Source: Chloroflexota bacterium
GTDB lineage: Bacteria > Chloroflexota > Ktedonobacteria > Ktedonobacterales > Ktedonobacteraceae
DNA length: 64,000 nt
Direction: 5' to 3'
NCBI GenBank assembly: GCA_902810755.1
Contig: CADDYT010000002.1
Coordinates: 62,001-126,000 of the forward strand
Shown here piece by piece: positions 1 through 7,521 of the stretch. How positions within the stretch are numbered: position 1 is the first letter of the stretch; each line of letters opens with the position of its first letter. The notes under the pieces were generated by a model, which worked only from the letters and a program-made list of their open reading frames with translations, was not told where the DNA came from and did no database searches. Both the position numbers and the translations under genes were made by a program.

Positions 1-13
1 TGAGAAAGTGTGC

Positions 14-73
14 AGAAGCGGTTGTTTGCCGTCGAACTGCGCGCGCGCAGTTCGACGGCAAACAACCGCTTCT
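14..73. repeat. Perfect 60-bp palindrome, possible terminator or cruciform
   Basis: Bases 14-43 are the exact reverse complement of bases 44-73, with no spacer. The palindrome lies two bases beyond the TAA stop of the tricorn gene (76-78), so it would form a very stable hairpin at the end of that mRNA. The sequence beyond it on the minus strand is only weakly T-rich (ACTTTCTC), so it is not a canonical intrinsic terminator. It may still end transcription or protect the 3' end. Confidence 0.85.
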
Positions 74-75
74 AG

Positions 76-3000
76 TTATGGAATTGGCAACATGCGCGCC
101 TTCTTCGGGCGCTCTTCCGGGTTGGGTTCGAGGCCGGGGCGCTCTTCGAGGAGGCGCATGGCCTCGGCGAGGGCGCGATCCAGTTGCGGGTCTTTGTTGT
201 TGACGTAGTCTTGCGGGGCGATGTCGACCTCGATATCGGGGTCGGTGCCGTAGTTTTCGACGTTCCAGCCGACATCTTTGAACCAGAAGGCATATTCCGG
301 CTGCGTGGTGCGCGTACCATCGACGAGGAAGTGGCTGGGTGAGATGCCGATGACGCCGCCCCATGTGCGCATGCCGATCAATGGCCCCAGCCCCATCAGC
401 TTGAAGCTGTGACTGAAGATGTCGCCGTCGGAACCGGCCTGCTCGTTGGTGAGGGCGACCATTGGCCCGCGCGGCGATTCTTCGGGGTAGGGAACGGGTT
501 TGCCCCAACGTGGGAAGTCGTAGCCGATACGTTTGCGCGCCAGCTTCTCCAGCAGCAACGGTGAGACATGGCCGCCGCCGTTATAACGGACGTCGACGAG
601 CAGGGCAGGGTAGTCGTACTCAGCCAGGTAGTTGCGATGGAACTCGGCGTAGCCGTTGCCGCCCATATCAGGGATGTGGATGTAGCCCACCTTGCCATCA
701 GACCGCTCGTGAACATAGCGCCGGTTGGTCTCGACCCACTCGCGGTAACGCGCGGAGCGTTCCTCGGAAAGCGCCTTGACCGAAATGGTATACACCTTGC
801 CACTTTCCGCCGATTCGATGGTCAACTGCACATCGTTGTCGGCCTGATTGACCAGCAGTTCCTGCGGGCTGCGTTTTGGCCCCAGGCGCTGCCCGTTGAT
901 GGCGAGTACCGCGTCTCCCTCGGCCACGTTCAGCCCTGGCAGGGTCAGCGGCGAAGTTTCCTCGCTGTTGGATGGGTCGCCTCGTATGATACGGGCGATG
1001 CGGTAGCGATTCTTTTCCGCGTCATAGCTCCAATCCACGCCCAGGAAGCCCTGCGAGTAGTGTGGGCGCTGGCGATATTCACCACCACCCTCGTAGGCGT
1101 GGGAGGTGCCGAGTTCGCCTTGCAACTCCCAGAAGAGGTCGGATAGCTCCGATCGGGAGGTGACGCGCTCAACGAGCGGGGCGTACTGGTCGTAAATGGC
1201 TTGCCAGTCGATGCCGGACATATCCTCCGTCCAGAACTGCTCGCGCTGCAAGCGCCAGGCCTCGGCAAACATCTGCTTCCACTCGGCGGCTGGCTGCACC
1301 GAGACCTTCACGCGCCCCAGATCGATCCAGCCGTTTTCGCGGCTCGGGCTGTCGTCGTGATCGCCCTTTGGCTTTTCGCCTGCCTTGACCACACGCAGTC
1401 GGTGGAGGGCCCGGTAGATCATCGTCTTTGCGTCGCGCGAAAGGGCAAAGCTACTTACGCCGCTGACCAGCCATTCGCTCTTTTGCTTCTCAAAATCGTA
1501 GCAGTCGATGTGGCCTTTCGGCTCGTGATCGTTGTTGTCAACTGGCTGATGAAGTGTTCCCTCGATGGGAAACATCAGGAAGAGAACCTTCCCTTTAATG
1601 CCACGCACTGCCCGGTAGCGGGCTTCTGACACCGGGAAGGGCAATACTCGCGAGGCGATACCATCGAGGTCGATGCGCATTCCCTCTGTTTCCTCCGCTT
1701 CCGGGGCCTTTTCCGGCTCTGCCGCCCCCTCTTCCTCTATCCTGCTCTCTTCATCGCCGGAGGATTCTTCCGCCTCCTCTTCGGCCTGCCCCTTTGGTTC
1801 CTCCTTTTTTAGCCTTCTAAGTTTCTCTTTCTCCTTCTCCCGGTCGTCGGGAGCTTTTGGCTCTGGAATGAAGGGGGATCGCAGGTCTTTGCGCAGCATG
1901 ATAGCGTAGGGTTTCACACCGCGCGGGAAGCTGAGATCAAAGTGCAGATTATCGTAAACCGGGTTGAAGACACGCGCGCCCAGGAAGTACAGGTACTTGC
2001 CTTCGGGATCGAAAGATGGGCAGAAATCCCTCAGTACCGGCTCGGTCGCGAAATGTGTTTCCTCGCTTTCCACGTTGCAAAGCTTGATGGCTCGTTTCTG
2101 GCTGGTTTGTGCGAAGCTGTAGGCCAGCCATTTCCCGTCCGGTGACCACGTGGCCCCGGTAATGCGCCCATACTCGCTGCGATCCAGCACGCGCAATGCG
2201 CCGCTTTCCAGGTCGACGGCGATCAGTTCGCAGCGATGATTGGTAATGGCGACCATGTCTGCTGCGGGCGAAACTACCAGGTTGGTGGCGCGTCCAAATT
2301 CGATCTCCTCGTAGATTTTTGGCTCGTCGGCGCTTTCAGGATCGAAGACGATGAGCGCCTCGCGGCCCGGCGCATCGGTGATGGCTACCAGGCGCTGGCC
2401 GTCGTTGAGCCATTCCAGGAAGCGATAGCGCACCCCGTCCGGCTCGCCGTGCTGGATGACCGCCCCTTCCCAGTTCGCCATACTGAAAGCTTTGCCGCGT
2501 GTCGTCAACGCAACGGCGTATCCCTGTGGGTGCAAGGCGTAGGTATCGAGATAGGCGGAGGCCGAAACGAATTTACGGTTGCGCTGCGTGCGCACGCTGG
2601 GCAAGGTTACAGCTACTTTGCTGACAATGCCGGTCTCAGGGTCGAACAGGAAGAGGTCGCCGCCGGCATGGTAAACCAGCCGCGAGCCGTCGGTGGACAG
2701 GTTGCGGGCGTAGAAATCCTGCTGGTTCGTGTGGCGCTGTACGTCCTCTCCCTGTGGCGTGCAGGAATAGACATTGCCCACGCCCTCGTGGTCGGAGATG
2801 AAGTAGATGCGCTCCCCCACCCAGCAGGGGCTGGCAATGTTGCCTTTGAGGTTGAGCAGGCGCTGGAAGATGCCGCTCTCGTCCGCGTCGCACCAGAGAT
2901 GGCCGACCGTGCCGCCGCGATAGCGTTTCCAGCGCGCCGGTTCGTTGATGTTGCGTCCCAGCACCACGCCGCCGCGCGGCCCATAGGAGATGGCATTGGC

Positions 3001-3402
3001 GATGCCCACCGGCAACTGGCGCGGTTGCCCACCCCTGGGGCTGATGGCGTAAATCACCTGCGCCCCCCGATTCGCCTGTCCATAGCTGCTGGCGTAGAGG
3101 ATGGCGTCCCCCTCGCGAGACCAGCCCAGCACGCGGCAGAGAGAGGCCTGGAAGGTCAGGCGCTGCGCCTCACCCCCGCTCGCCGGCATGACGTATACCT
3201 CACCCGGGCCTTCCTCGCGGCCCACAAAGGCCAGAAGCTGCCCGTCGGGCGAAAATGCGGGATGGCTCACCTCTCCGACAACAGCGGTCAGCCGTTCCGC
3301 TCGCCCGCCTTCGCTCGAAACTTCCCAGAGGTCGTCTTCCGCAACAAAAACAATGTGATTATGGTGAATAGTTGGGTAGCGTACATATCCCTGTGATGGC
3401 AT
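76..3402 (-). CDS. Tricorn protease homologue (S41 family)
   Basis: A 1108-residue tricorn-type peptidase, which in the family degrades oligopeptides released by larger proteases in the cytoplasm. The start is ATG 3402, preceded by AGAAGGAG; an upstream in-frame start at 3654 has no such site and would add 84 poorly structured residues. The order is an N-terminal beta-propeller half (PDG repeats), a second propeller, then a PDZ segment and the S41 catalytic core. The catalytic tetrad can be placed: Ser767-His768 (GTSHAYEG), Ser991 (AGSDGD) and Glu1049 (WNVENYG); the 58-residue gap between the last two matches archaeal tricorn. A highly charged Lys/Glu-rich insertion encoded near 1660-1860 separates the propeller and catalytic parts. 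No signal peptide is evident, consistent with a cytosolic enzyme. It stands alone, divergent from the FKBP gene. Confidence 0.93.
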   Translation of the reverse strand: MPSQGYVRYPTIHHNHIVFVAEDDLWEVSSEGGRAERLTAVVGEVSHPAFSPDGQLLAFVGREEGPGEVYVMPASGGEAQRLTFQASLCRVLGWSREGDAILYASSYGQANRGAQVIYAISPRGGQPRQLPVGIANAISYGPRGGVVLGRNINEPARWKRYRGGTVGHLWCDADESGIFQRLLNLKGNIASPCWVGERIYFISDHEGVGNVYSCTPQGEDVQRHTNQQDFYARNLSTDGSRLVYHAGGDLFLFDPETGIVSKVAVTLPSVRTQRNRKFVSASAYLDTYALHPQGYAVALTTRGKAFSMANWEGAVIQHGEPDGVRYRFLEWLNDGQRLVAITDAPGREALIVFDPESADEPKIYEEIEFGRATNLVVSPAADMVAITNHRCELIAVDLESGALRVLDRSEYGRITGATWSPDGKWLAYSFAQTSQKRAIKLCNVESEETHFATEPVLRDFCPSFDPEGKYLYFLGARVFNPVYDNLHFDLSFPRGVKPYAIMLRKDLRSPFIPEPKAPDDREKEKEKLRRLKKEEPKGQAEEEAEESSGDEESRIEEEGAAEPEKAPEAEETEGMRIDLDGIASRVLPFPVSEARYRAVRGIKGKVLFLMFPIEGTLHQPVDNNDHEPKGHIDCYDFEKQKSEWLVSGVSSFALSRDAKTMIYRALHRLRVVKAGEKPKGDHDDSPSRENGWIDLGRVKVSVQPAAEWKQMFAEAWRLQREQFWTEDMSGIDWQAIYDQYAPLVERVTSRSELSDLFWELQGELGTSHAYEGGGEYRQRPHYSQGFLGVDWSYDAEKNRYRIARIIRGDPSNSEETSPLTLPGLNVAEGDAVLAINGQRLGPKRSPQELLVNQADNDVQLTIESAESGKVYTISVKALSEERSARYREWVETNRRYVHERSDGKVGYIHIPDMGGNGYAEFHRNYLAEYDYPALLVDVRYNGGGHVSPLLLEKLARKRIGYDFPRWGKPVPYPEESPRGPMVALTNEQAGSDGDIFSHSFKLMGLGPLIGMRTWGGVIGISPSHFLVDGTRTTQPEYAFWFKDVGWNVENYGTDPDIEVDIAPQDYVNNKDPQLDRALAEAMRLLEERPGLEPNPEERPKKARMLPIP

Positions 3403-3539
3403 TGATTGCTCCTTCTGTAGCCCGGAGGACATTTGCAAGCCTTTTCCGCGTCTGTCTGTGTGTTCATAAGGCTCTGGTATTACGGAGATGGCAGTTCTCG
3501 CTTTCAGAAAACCTGAAACGATAGTGTATTGTGCAGGAT

Positions 3540-3569
3540 ATTGTAACACAGCTATTCTCTTCATGTCGA
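3540..3569 (-). promoter_or_regulatory. Vegetative promoter for tricorn gene
   Basis: Read on the minus strand, TCGACA (3569-3564) and TACAAT (3545-3540) are separated by 18 bp. Transcription would start near 3532, giving a leader of about 130 nt before ATG 3402. The rest of the 350-bp gap to the FKBP start shows no convincing gene. Confidence 0.5.
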
Positions 3570-3752
3570 GTTTATGCAAAAATTTGTTGGAATTATTCGG
3601 CAAGCACTCTGTCAGGACTGTAATACTCAGCAAAACCTGTGAAGGCAGTCCCAAAACCTCTTGTCATAGCCGACCAGTAATGGTACTCTCTGCTTGATAA
3701 AATTTCTGCCATATTCATCTTGCATATGCATAGAAAAGGAGAGCGTGTATCA

Positions 3753-4439
3753 ATGACGCAGACTGTGAAAGGGAGTACAACACAAAAAGGGCAGGGAACG
3801 CTACAGAAATCGCGCCGACCGGGGCAGCGCCAGCAAGAGCGCATCTTACGTCAGCAGCGTCGCCGCCGCCGTCGGCTTATCTGGACCAGCATCATCGTCG
3901 CGGCGGTTGTCATCGTCCTCGCGAGCTTATCTTTCTGGCAATACCAGCGTATTTTAGCGCAGCAGGCAGCGGCGAAACAAACAGCCCAGGCCCACGCTAC
4001 CGCGACCGCGAGAGCGCAGGCCACCGCGACCGCGCATGTGGAGGCCACCGCGACCGCGCAAGCCGAAGCCACCCCCCCACCCGTGAGCGGCAAAACGGTG
4101 ACATTGCCCGATGGTCTGAAGTATATCGATATTAAAGTTGGTACTGGACCCGCCGCGAAAAATGGCAGTACCGTCTCGGTCCAGTATATCGGCTGGCTGG
4201 CCAGCAACCATAAGAAATTCGATAGCTCCTACGATCATGGAGGCCAGCCCTATCAGGTCACGATCGGGCAGGGGCAGGTCATTCCAGGTTGGGAAGTGGG
4301 CCTGGTCGGGATGAAAGTCGGCGGCGAGCGTCGCCTGATCATTCCCCCCAGCCTGGCCTACGGTGCCAGCGGTCAGCCGCCCACCATCCCCGGCAACGCT
4401 ACCCTGATCTTCGATATAACGATGGTCAGTATACAGTAA
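3753..4439 (+). CDS. Membrane-anchored FKBP-type peptidyl-prolyl isomerase
   Basis: A 228-residue protein. ATG 3753 is chosen because AAAAGGAGAG lies nine bases before it; the more upstream TTG at 3720 has no site. The basic N-terminus (about residues 1-42, with a run of arginines) is followed by one membrane segment (about 43-64), an Ala/Thr/Gln-rich spacer with repeated ATATA units (about 70-106), and a C-terminal FKBP domain with VSVQYIGWL, VIPGWEVGLVGM and PPSLAYG. The topology puts the isomerase outside the membrane, where it would assist folding of exported proteins. The spacer repeats are visible at DNA level as iterated GCCACCGCGACCGCG. It converges on arsC across a hairpin. Confidence 0.9.
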   Translation: MTQTVKGSTTQKGQGTLQKSRRPGQRQQERILRQQRRRRRRLIWTSIIVAAVVIVLASLSFWQYQRILAQQAAAKQTAQAHATATARAQATATAHVEATATAQAEATPPPVSGKTVTLPDGLKYIDIKVGTGPAAKNGSTVSVQYIGWLASNHKKFDSSYDHGGQPYQVTIGQGQVIPGWEVGLVGMKVGGERRLIIPPSLAYGASGQPPTIPGNATLIFDITMVSIQ

Positions 4440-4485
4440 CTGGCTATGTTATGCAGAGTGAAGCGATGCATCTGTGCTAGTAGGT

Positions 4486-4510
4486 CAGGGCGCAGCTTGC
4501 CTGCGCCCTG
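4486..4510. terminator. Hairpin between convergent FKBP and arsC genes
   Basis: CAGGGCGCAG and CTGCGCCCTG form a perfect 10-bp stem with a 5-nt loop, midway between two convergent genes. There is no T tract on either side, so a bidirectional terminator role is inferred from position. Confidence 0.5.
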
Positions 4511-4520
4511 GTCCGGCGGT

Positions 4521-4940
4521 TCAAGCAGGTTTCCTCAGCAGTTCCTGTTCGATTCTAGCGCGAATCTCGTCGCGCACGCGCCGATAGAAGGCGAGTTGCT
4601 CTTCCTCGCTGCCTGTCGCCTTTGATGGGTCTGCAAACGACCAGTGGCGGCGATGGGCCGCGCCCGGAAAGAAGGGGCAGGTCTCAGCCGCCGTATCGCA
4701 GACCGTAATCACCTCGTCAAACGGCTCATCCAGGTAGCGATCAAGCGTCTTGGATTGCTGTTGCGAGATGTCGATGCCAATTTCCGCCATCACCTGAATG
4801 GCAAGCGGACGCACAAAGGTGGCTTCGGTTCCCGCGCTGTACACCTCAAACTGGTCGTTTCCGAGCGTTCGTAGCAGCCCTTCCGCCATTTGCGAGCGTG
4901 CAGAATTGTGTGTACAGATGAACAGTATACGTCGTTTCAT
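4521..4940 (-). CDS. arsC: Arsenate reductase, thioredoxin-coupled ArsC
   Basis: A 139-residue low-molecular-weight-phosphatase-fold protein. It has the P-loop Cys9-X5-Arg15 (CTHNSAR), a DP pair at 104-105, and the redox cysteines Cys81 and Cys88 (CDTAAETC). In staphylococcal ArsC the equivalents are Cys10, Cys82 and Cys89, so the complete cysteine relay is present and the protein should reduce arsenate to arsenite using thioredoxin. The spacing argues against a plain tyrosine phosphatase. It is 16 bp downstream of arsM in the same direction, so the two probably share a transcript. No ArsR repressor or arsenite pump gene is adjacent. Confidence 0.93.
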   Translation of the reverse strand: MKRRILFICTHNSARSQMAEGLLRTLGNDQFEVYSAGTEATFVRPLAIQVMAEIGIDISQQQSKTLDRYLDEPFDEVITVCDTAAETCPFFPGAAHRRHWSFADPSKATGSEEEQLAFYRRVRDEIRARIEQELLRKPA

Positions 4941-4956
4941 GCCGATTTATTCCTTC

Positions 4957-5844
4957 TTATTTTTCTCTGGGCTTGCGAGCGCGGATGAAGGCGCTGACGA
5001 ACTTCCCATCCAGGTCGGAGCGTTCGGCTTCGGAGAGCGCGGCAACCGAGGCGCTGGCTCCGCTATCGGCAACGTCCTGCACGGAGTAGCGGCGCGTCAC
5101 CTCGATTTCGATATCTACGAAACCAGCTTCGGCCAGCAATTGCCGGTAAATCTGCTCTTCAAGCGCCCCGGCGATGCAGCCCGCCCATGCCTCAAGATCG
5201 CGCTGGATCGGCTCTGGCAACCGGCCCTGAATGACGATATCCGAGACGGCGAAACGCCCGCCAGGTACGAGGACACGGTGAGCTTCGCGCAATACCTGCC
5301 GTTTATCGGCAGAGAGGTTGATGACGCAGTTGGAAATGACGACATCCACCTCTTCATCAGGCAGAGGAATGGCCTCGATCATGCCTTTCAAGAAGCGCAC
5401 ATTTTCCACTCCCGCCTCAGCGCGGTTGCCCTCCGCCAGTGCCAGCATGGCATCGGTCATATCCAGCCCATAGGCAAAGCCGGTTGGCCCCACGCGCTTC
5501 GCCGAGAGCAACACATCTATGCCGCCCCCGCTGCCCAGGTCAAGCACGCGCTCGCCCGGCTTCAGTTCTGCCAGCGCGGTAGGATTGCCGCAGCCCAGCG
5601 AGGCCAGTGCTGCCGCCATGGGCAATGTTCCCAGTTCTTCACTGCTATACAAATTACCGGTAATCGCATCACTCGATACTGTGGTACAACAGCCGCTGCT
5701 CCTCGTATCTGTGCTGCAACAGGTAGGGCCACAGCAAGAGCTGGCCACTGTCTGATTGCCGCTCAGAACCTGCAATGCCGCCTTTCCGTATCGCTCACGC
5801 ACGGCCTCGCGCAACTGCTCATCATCTTGCGGAATTTGTGTCAT
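4957..5844 (-). CDS. arsM: Arsenite S-adenosylmethionine methyltransferase
   Basis: A 295-residue class I methyltransferase. ATG 5844 follows GAAAGGAC; an in-frame start at 5916 would overlap the promoter region. The SAM site reads VLDLGSGGG, with GLDMT and ISNCVINLS downstream, the pattern of arsenite methyltransferases. Family cysteines are present: an N-terminal cluster of Cys pairs at about residues 37-53 (SSCCGPTCC, SSGCC), then Cys in SLGCGNP, ISNCVIN and WAGCIAG. The enzyme would methylate arsenite made by the neighbouring ArsC into mono- to trimethyl forms. The pairing arsM-arsC without a pump suggests detoxification by volatilisation; this is inference. Confidence 0.93.
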   Translation of the reverse strand: MTQIPQDDEQLREAVRERYGKAALQVLSGNQTVASSCCGPTCCSTDTRSSGCCTTVSSDAITGNLYSSEELGTLPMAAALASLGCGNPTALAELKPGERVLDLGSGGGIDVLLSAKRVGPTGFAYGLDMTDAMLALAEGNRAEAGVENVRFLKGMIEAIPLPDEEVDVVISNCVINLSADKRQVLREAHRVLVPGGRFAVSDIVIQGRLPEPIQRDLEAWAGCIAGALEEQIYRQLLAEAGFVDIEIEVTRRYSVQDVADSGASASVAALSEAERSDLDGKFVSAFIRARKPREK

Positions 5845-5912
5845 CTGTTTCGTCCTTTCCTGATGGCTATGGGCCTCTCTCCCCCATCTTATCATCGGTA
5901 ACGTTGTCTTGC

Positions 5913-5927
5913 GCAATTATCAATTGC
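5913..5927. promoter_or_regulatory. Candidate operator upstream of arsM
   Basis: A 15-bp inverted repeat GCAATT-ATC-AATTGC lies 69 bp before the arsM start, in the gap shared with the divergent pyr operon. Position and symmetry suit an ArsR-type repressor site, but no regulator gene is nearby, so the binding factor is unknown. Confidence 0.35.
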
Positions 5928-6029
5928 TCTTGTATAGACGCGAATCTCTCAAAAAGGACGCAATGGTGCTGATTTGAAAGTTGTGTGGATTTGCGGTTAA
6001 TACATGTAAAAACGACATTTCCACAGCTC

Positions 6030-6058
6030 TTGACTTTTGGACAATCTGCGGGTATACT
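6030..6058 (+). promoter_or_regulatory. Strong vegetative promoter of the pyr operon
   Basis: TTGACT (6030-6035) and TATACT (6053-6058) are exactly 17 bp apart. The predicted start of transcription is near 6065, giving a leader of about 420 nt before pyrB, which contains the leader ORF and the attenuator. Confidence 0.8.
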
Positions 6059-6116
6059 TCTAGCAATTTGAGAACTGTTTATAGCGGTTCCATGTAGTGG
6101 AAAAGGTGTAATTCGC

Positions 6117-6254
6117 GTGGCTTTCATGGCTCTTCGGCATCAGGAAAGAGATTGTTCGCAGTGGCGGATGCGCCACCTGTTCCATCCCATTGGTGGGCCG
6201 GGTGTCCCTTTTCCCCGAAGAGTGATTCTTCCTCCCCCATTGATTCAGGGGTGA
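6117..6254 (+). CDS. Putative pyr operon leader peptide (PyrL-like role)
   Basis: A 45-codon ORF beginning GTG GCT TTC ATG, with AAAAGG at 6101-6106 ten bases before the GTG. It starts about 52 nt after the predicted transcription start and its TGA stop (6252-6254) lies inside the 3' arm of the terminator hairpin. The E. coli pyrBI leader has the same geometry: a 44-codon ORF that runs into the attenuator, where a ribosome close behind a paused polymerase prevents hairpin formation. Pyrimidine-only runs at 6205-6216 and 6226-6238 would be candidate pause regions at low UTP or CTP. The peptide itself is Pro/Arg-rich and has no recognised domain, as expected if only its translation matters. Confidence 0.55.
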   Translation: MAFMALRHQERDCSQWRMRHLFHPIGGPGVPFPRRVILPPPLIQG

Positions 6255-6266
6255 GGAATTTTTTTT
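6229..6266 (+). terminator. Intrinsic terminator / attenuator in the pyr leader
   Basis: TTCCTCCCCC pairs with GGGGTGAGGAA (one bulged T) around a 9-nt loop, and is followed directly by eight T residues (6259-6266). It stands about 220 bp before pyrB, so it must be read through for the operon to be expressed. A second small hairpin (TTGCCC/GGGCAA, 6265-6284) overlaps the T run and could compete or stabilise read-through RNA. Confidence 0.8.
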
Positions 6267-6485
6267 GCCCTCTTTTACGGGCAAGTGGCACTTTGAATAA
6301 GGATATTACCCGTTGTCTTCAGGCTCTGGCTTCGTTTCAGGACTCAGCGGAATCTTCTTTTCCTGTTGAGGTAGCGAGGAAGCAACGGATGACCTGTCAA
6401 CGTATCGTCCTTATGCCAGGGGCAGGGTTGTCGCTGAGTGAGCAAATAAGGGACGTAAGCAGTAGTTTTAGAGTTGGAGGTTTGT

Positions 6486-7505
6486 ATGTTGCAAATTACG
6501 ACGCACAATCAGCATCAGTTTGATGTAATCAGTCATGAAATTGAGGCTATTCATGGCAGGTTCAGAGGGAAAGATATCGTCTCGTTTGATCAGTTTTCTG
6601 CTGAAGACCTGCGTCTCCTCTTCACGCTGACCGATGAGATGAAGCGTATCGCCGCTAACAACGAGCCATCCTATCTGCTGGCGGGCCAGCTTGTTTCGCT
6701 GCTCTTCTTTGAGCCATCCAGTCGCACGTTCAGTTCGTTCGCGGCGGCGGTGAAAAGGCTTGGCGGGCAGACGATTGAGGTGCAGAACCCGGAAACCGTC
6801 TCCTCTGTCTCAAAAGGGGAAACATTCGAGGATACCATTCGCACGTTTGAGGCATATTCCAATGCCATTGTGCTGCGCCATCGCATCGCCGGTTCGGCCA
6901 GACTGGCAGCAGAGGCCGCAGAGTTCGTTCCCGTGATTAACGCGGGTGATGGCAATAACGAACATCCTACGCAGACGCTGCTCGATCTCTATACGCTTTA
7001 TGAAAAATTTGGGCGGCTGCATGACCTGACGTGCCTGCTGGCGGGCGACCCGCTCAATAGCCGTACCATCCACTCGCTGCTGCGCGGTCTCTCGCTTTTT
7101 GAGAATAATATCGTCTACCTGCTCTCCCCGCGCCAGTTGCGGCTCTCGCAGGAAGATTACCTCTACTGGACAAGACGCGGCTTACAGCTCTATGAGATCA
7201 CGAGCGAGCGCGATATTCCGGGCGACTGCAACTTCTGGTACTGGACGCGCATCCAGAAAGAGCGTTTTGCCTCGCTCGAAGAGTACGAAGATGTGGTGAG
7301 AGATAAGTTTGTAGTGACGCCGCAACTGCTGGCAGAGTACGCGAGCAAAGACATGATCTTGATGGACCCGCTACCCAGAGTTGGCACCATCGACCCGGCG
7401 GTTGACCGGGATGAGCGAGCGGTCTATTTGAGATCGCAGATCAGAAACGGCCTCTACACGCGCATGGCGCTGCTGGCCCTGTTACTTGGCAAAGTCGAAC
7501 CCTGA
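6486..7505 (+). CDS. pyrB: Aspartate carbamoyltransferase catalytic chain
   Basis: A 339-residue transcarbamoylase that joins carbamoyl phosphate to aspartate, the first committed step of pyrimidine synthesis. ATG 6486 follows TTGGAGG by five bases. The carbamoyl-phosphate loop reads FFEPSSRTFSSF: the key Ser, Arg and Thr are kept, but the final Arg of the usual STRTR motif is Phe. Further motifs are HPTQTLLDLYT, GDPLNSRTIHSLL and DPLPRV. With about 30 residues more than E. coli PyrB, it carries extra N-terminal sequence. No regulatory chain pyrI is present, so control is probably by the leader attenuator. It is first in a seven-gene operon and ends 16 bp before carA. Confidence 0.93.
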   Translation: MLQITTHNQHQFDVISHEIEAIHGRFRGKDIVSFDQFSAEDLRLLFTLTDEMKRIAANNEPSYLLAGQLVSLLFFEPSSRTFSSFAAAVKRLGGQTIEVQNPETVSSVSKGETFEDTIRTFEAYSNAIVLRHRIAGSARLAAEAAEFVPVINAGDGNNEHPTQTLLDLYTLYEKFGRLHDLTCLLAGDPLNSRTIHSLLRGLSLFENNIVYLLSPRQLRLSQEDYLYWTRRGLQLYEITSERDIPGDCNFWYWTRIQKERFASLEEYEDVVRDKFVVTPQLLAEYASKDMILMDPLPRVGTIDPAVDRDERAVYLRSQIRNGLYTRMALLALLLGKVEP

Positions 7506-7521
7506 GAGGATAAGGACAAGA

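Noticed and set aside
8..208. 66-residue plus-strand ORF over the palindrome
   Set aside because: It crosses the perfect palindrome and the antisense of the tricorn end, and has no ribosome site.
2236..3396. 386-residue plus-strand ORF inside tricorn
   Set aside because: Antisense of a clearly coding region with tricorn motifs; the peptide shows no domain.
6152..6523. 123-residue TTG ORF across the pyr attenuator
   Set aside because: It runs through the terminator and into pyrB in another frame, with the purine-rich run too close to the TTG. The GTG 6117 leader ORF explains the region better.
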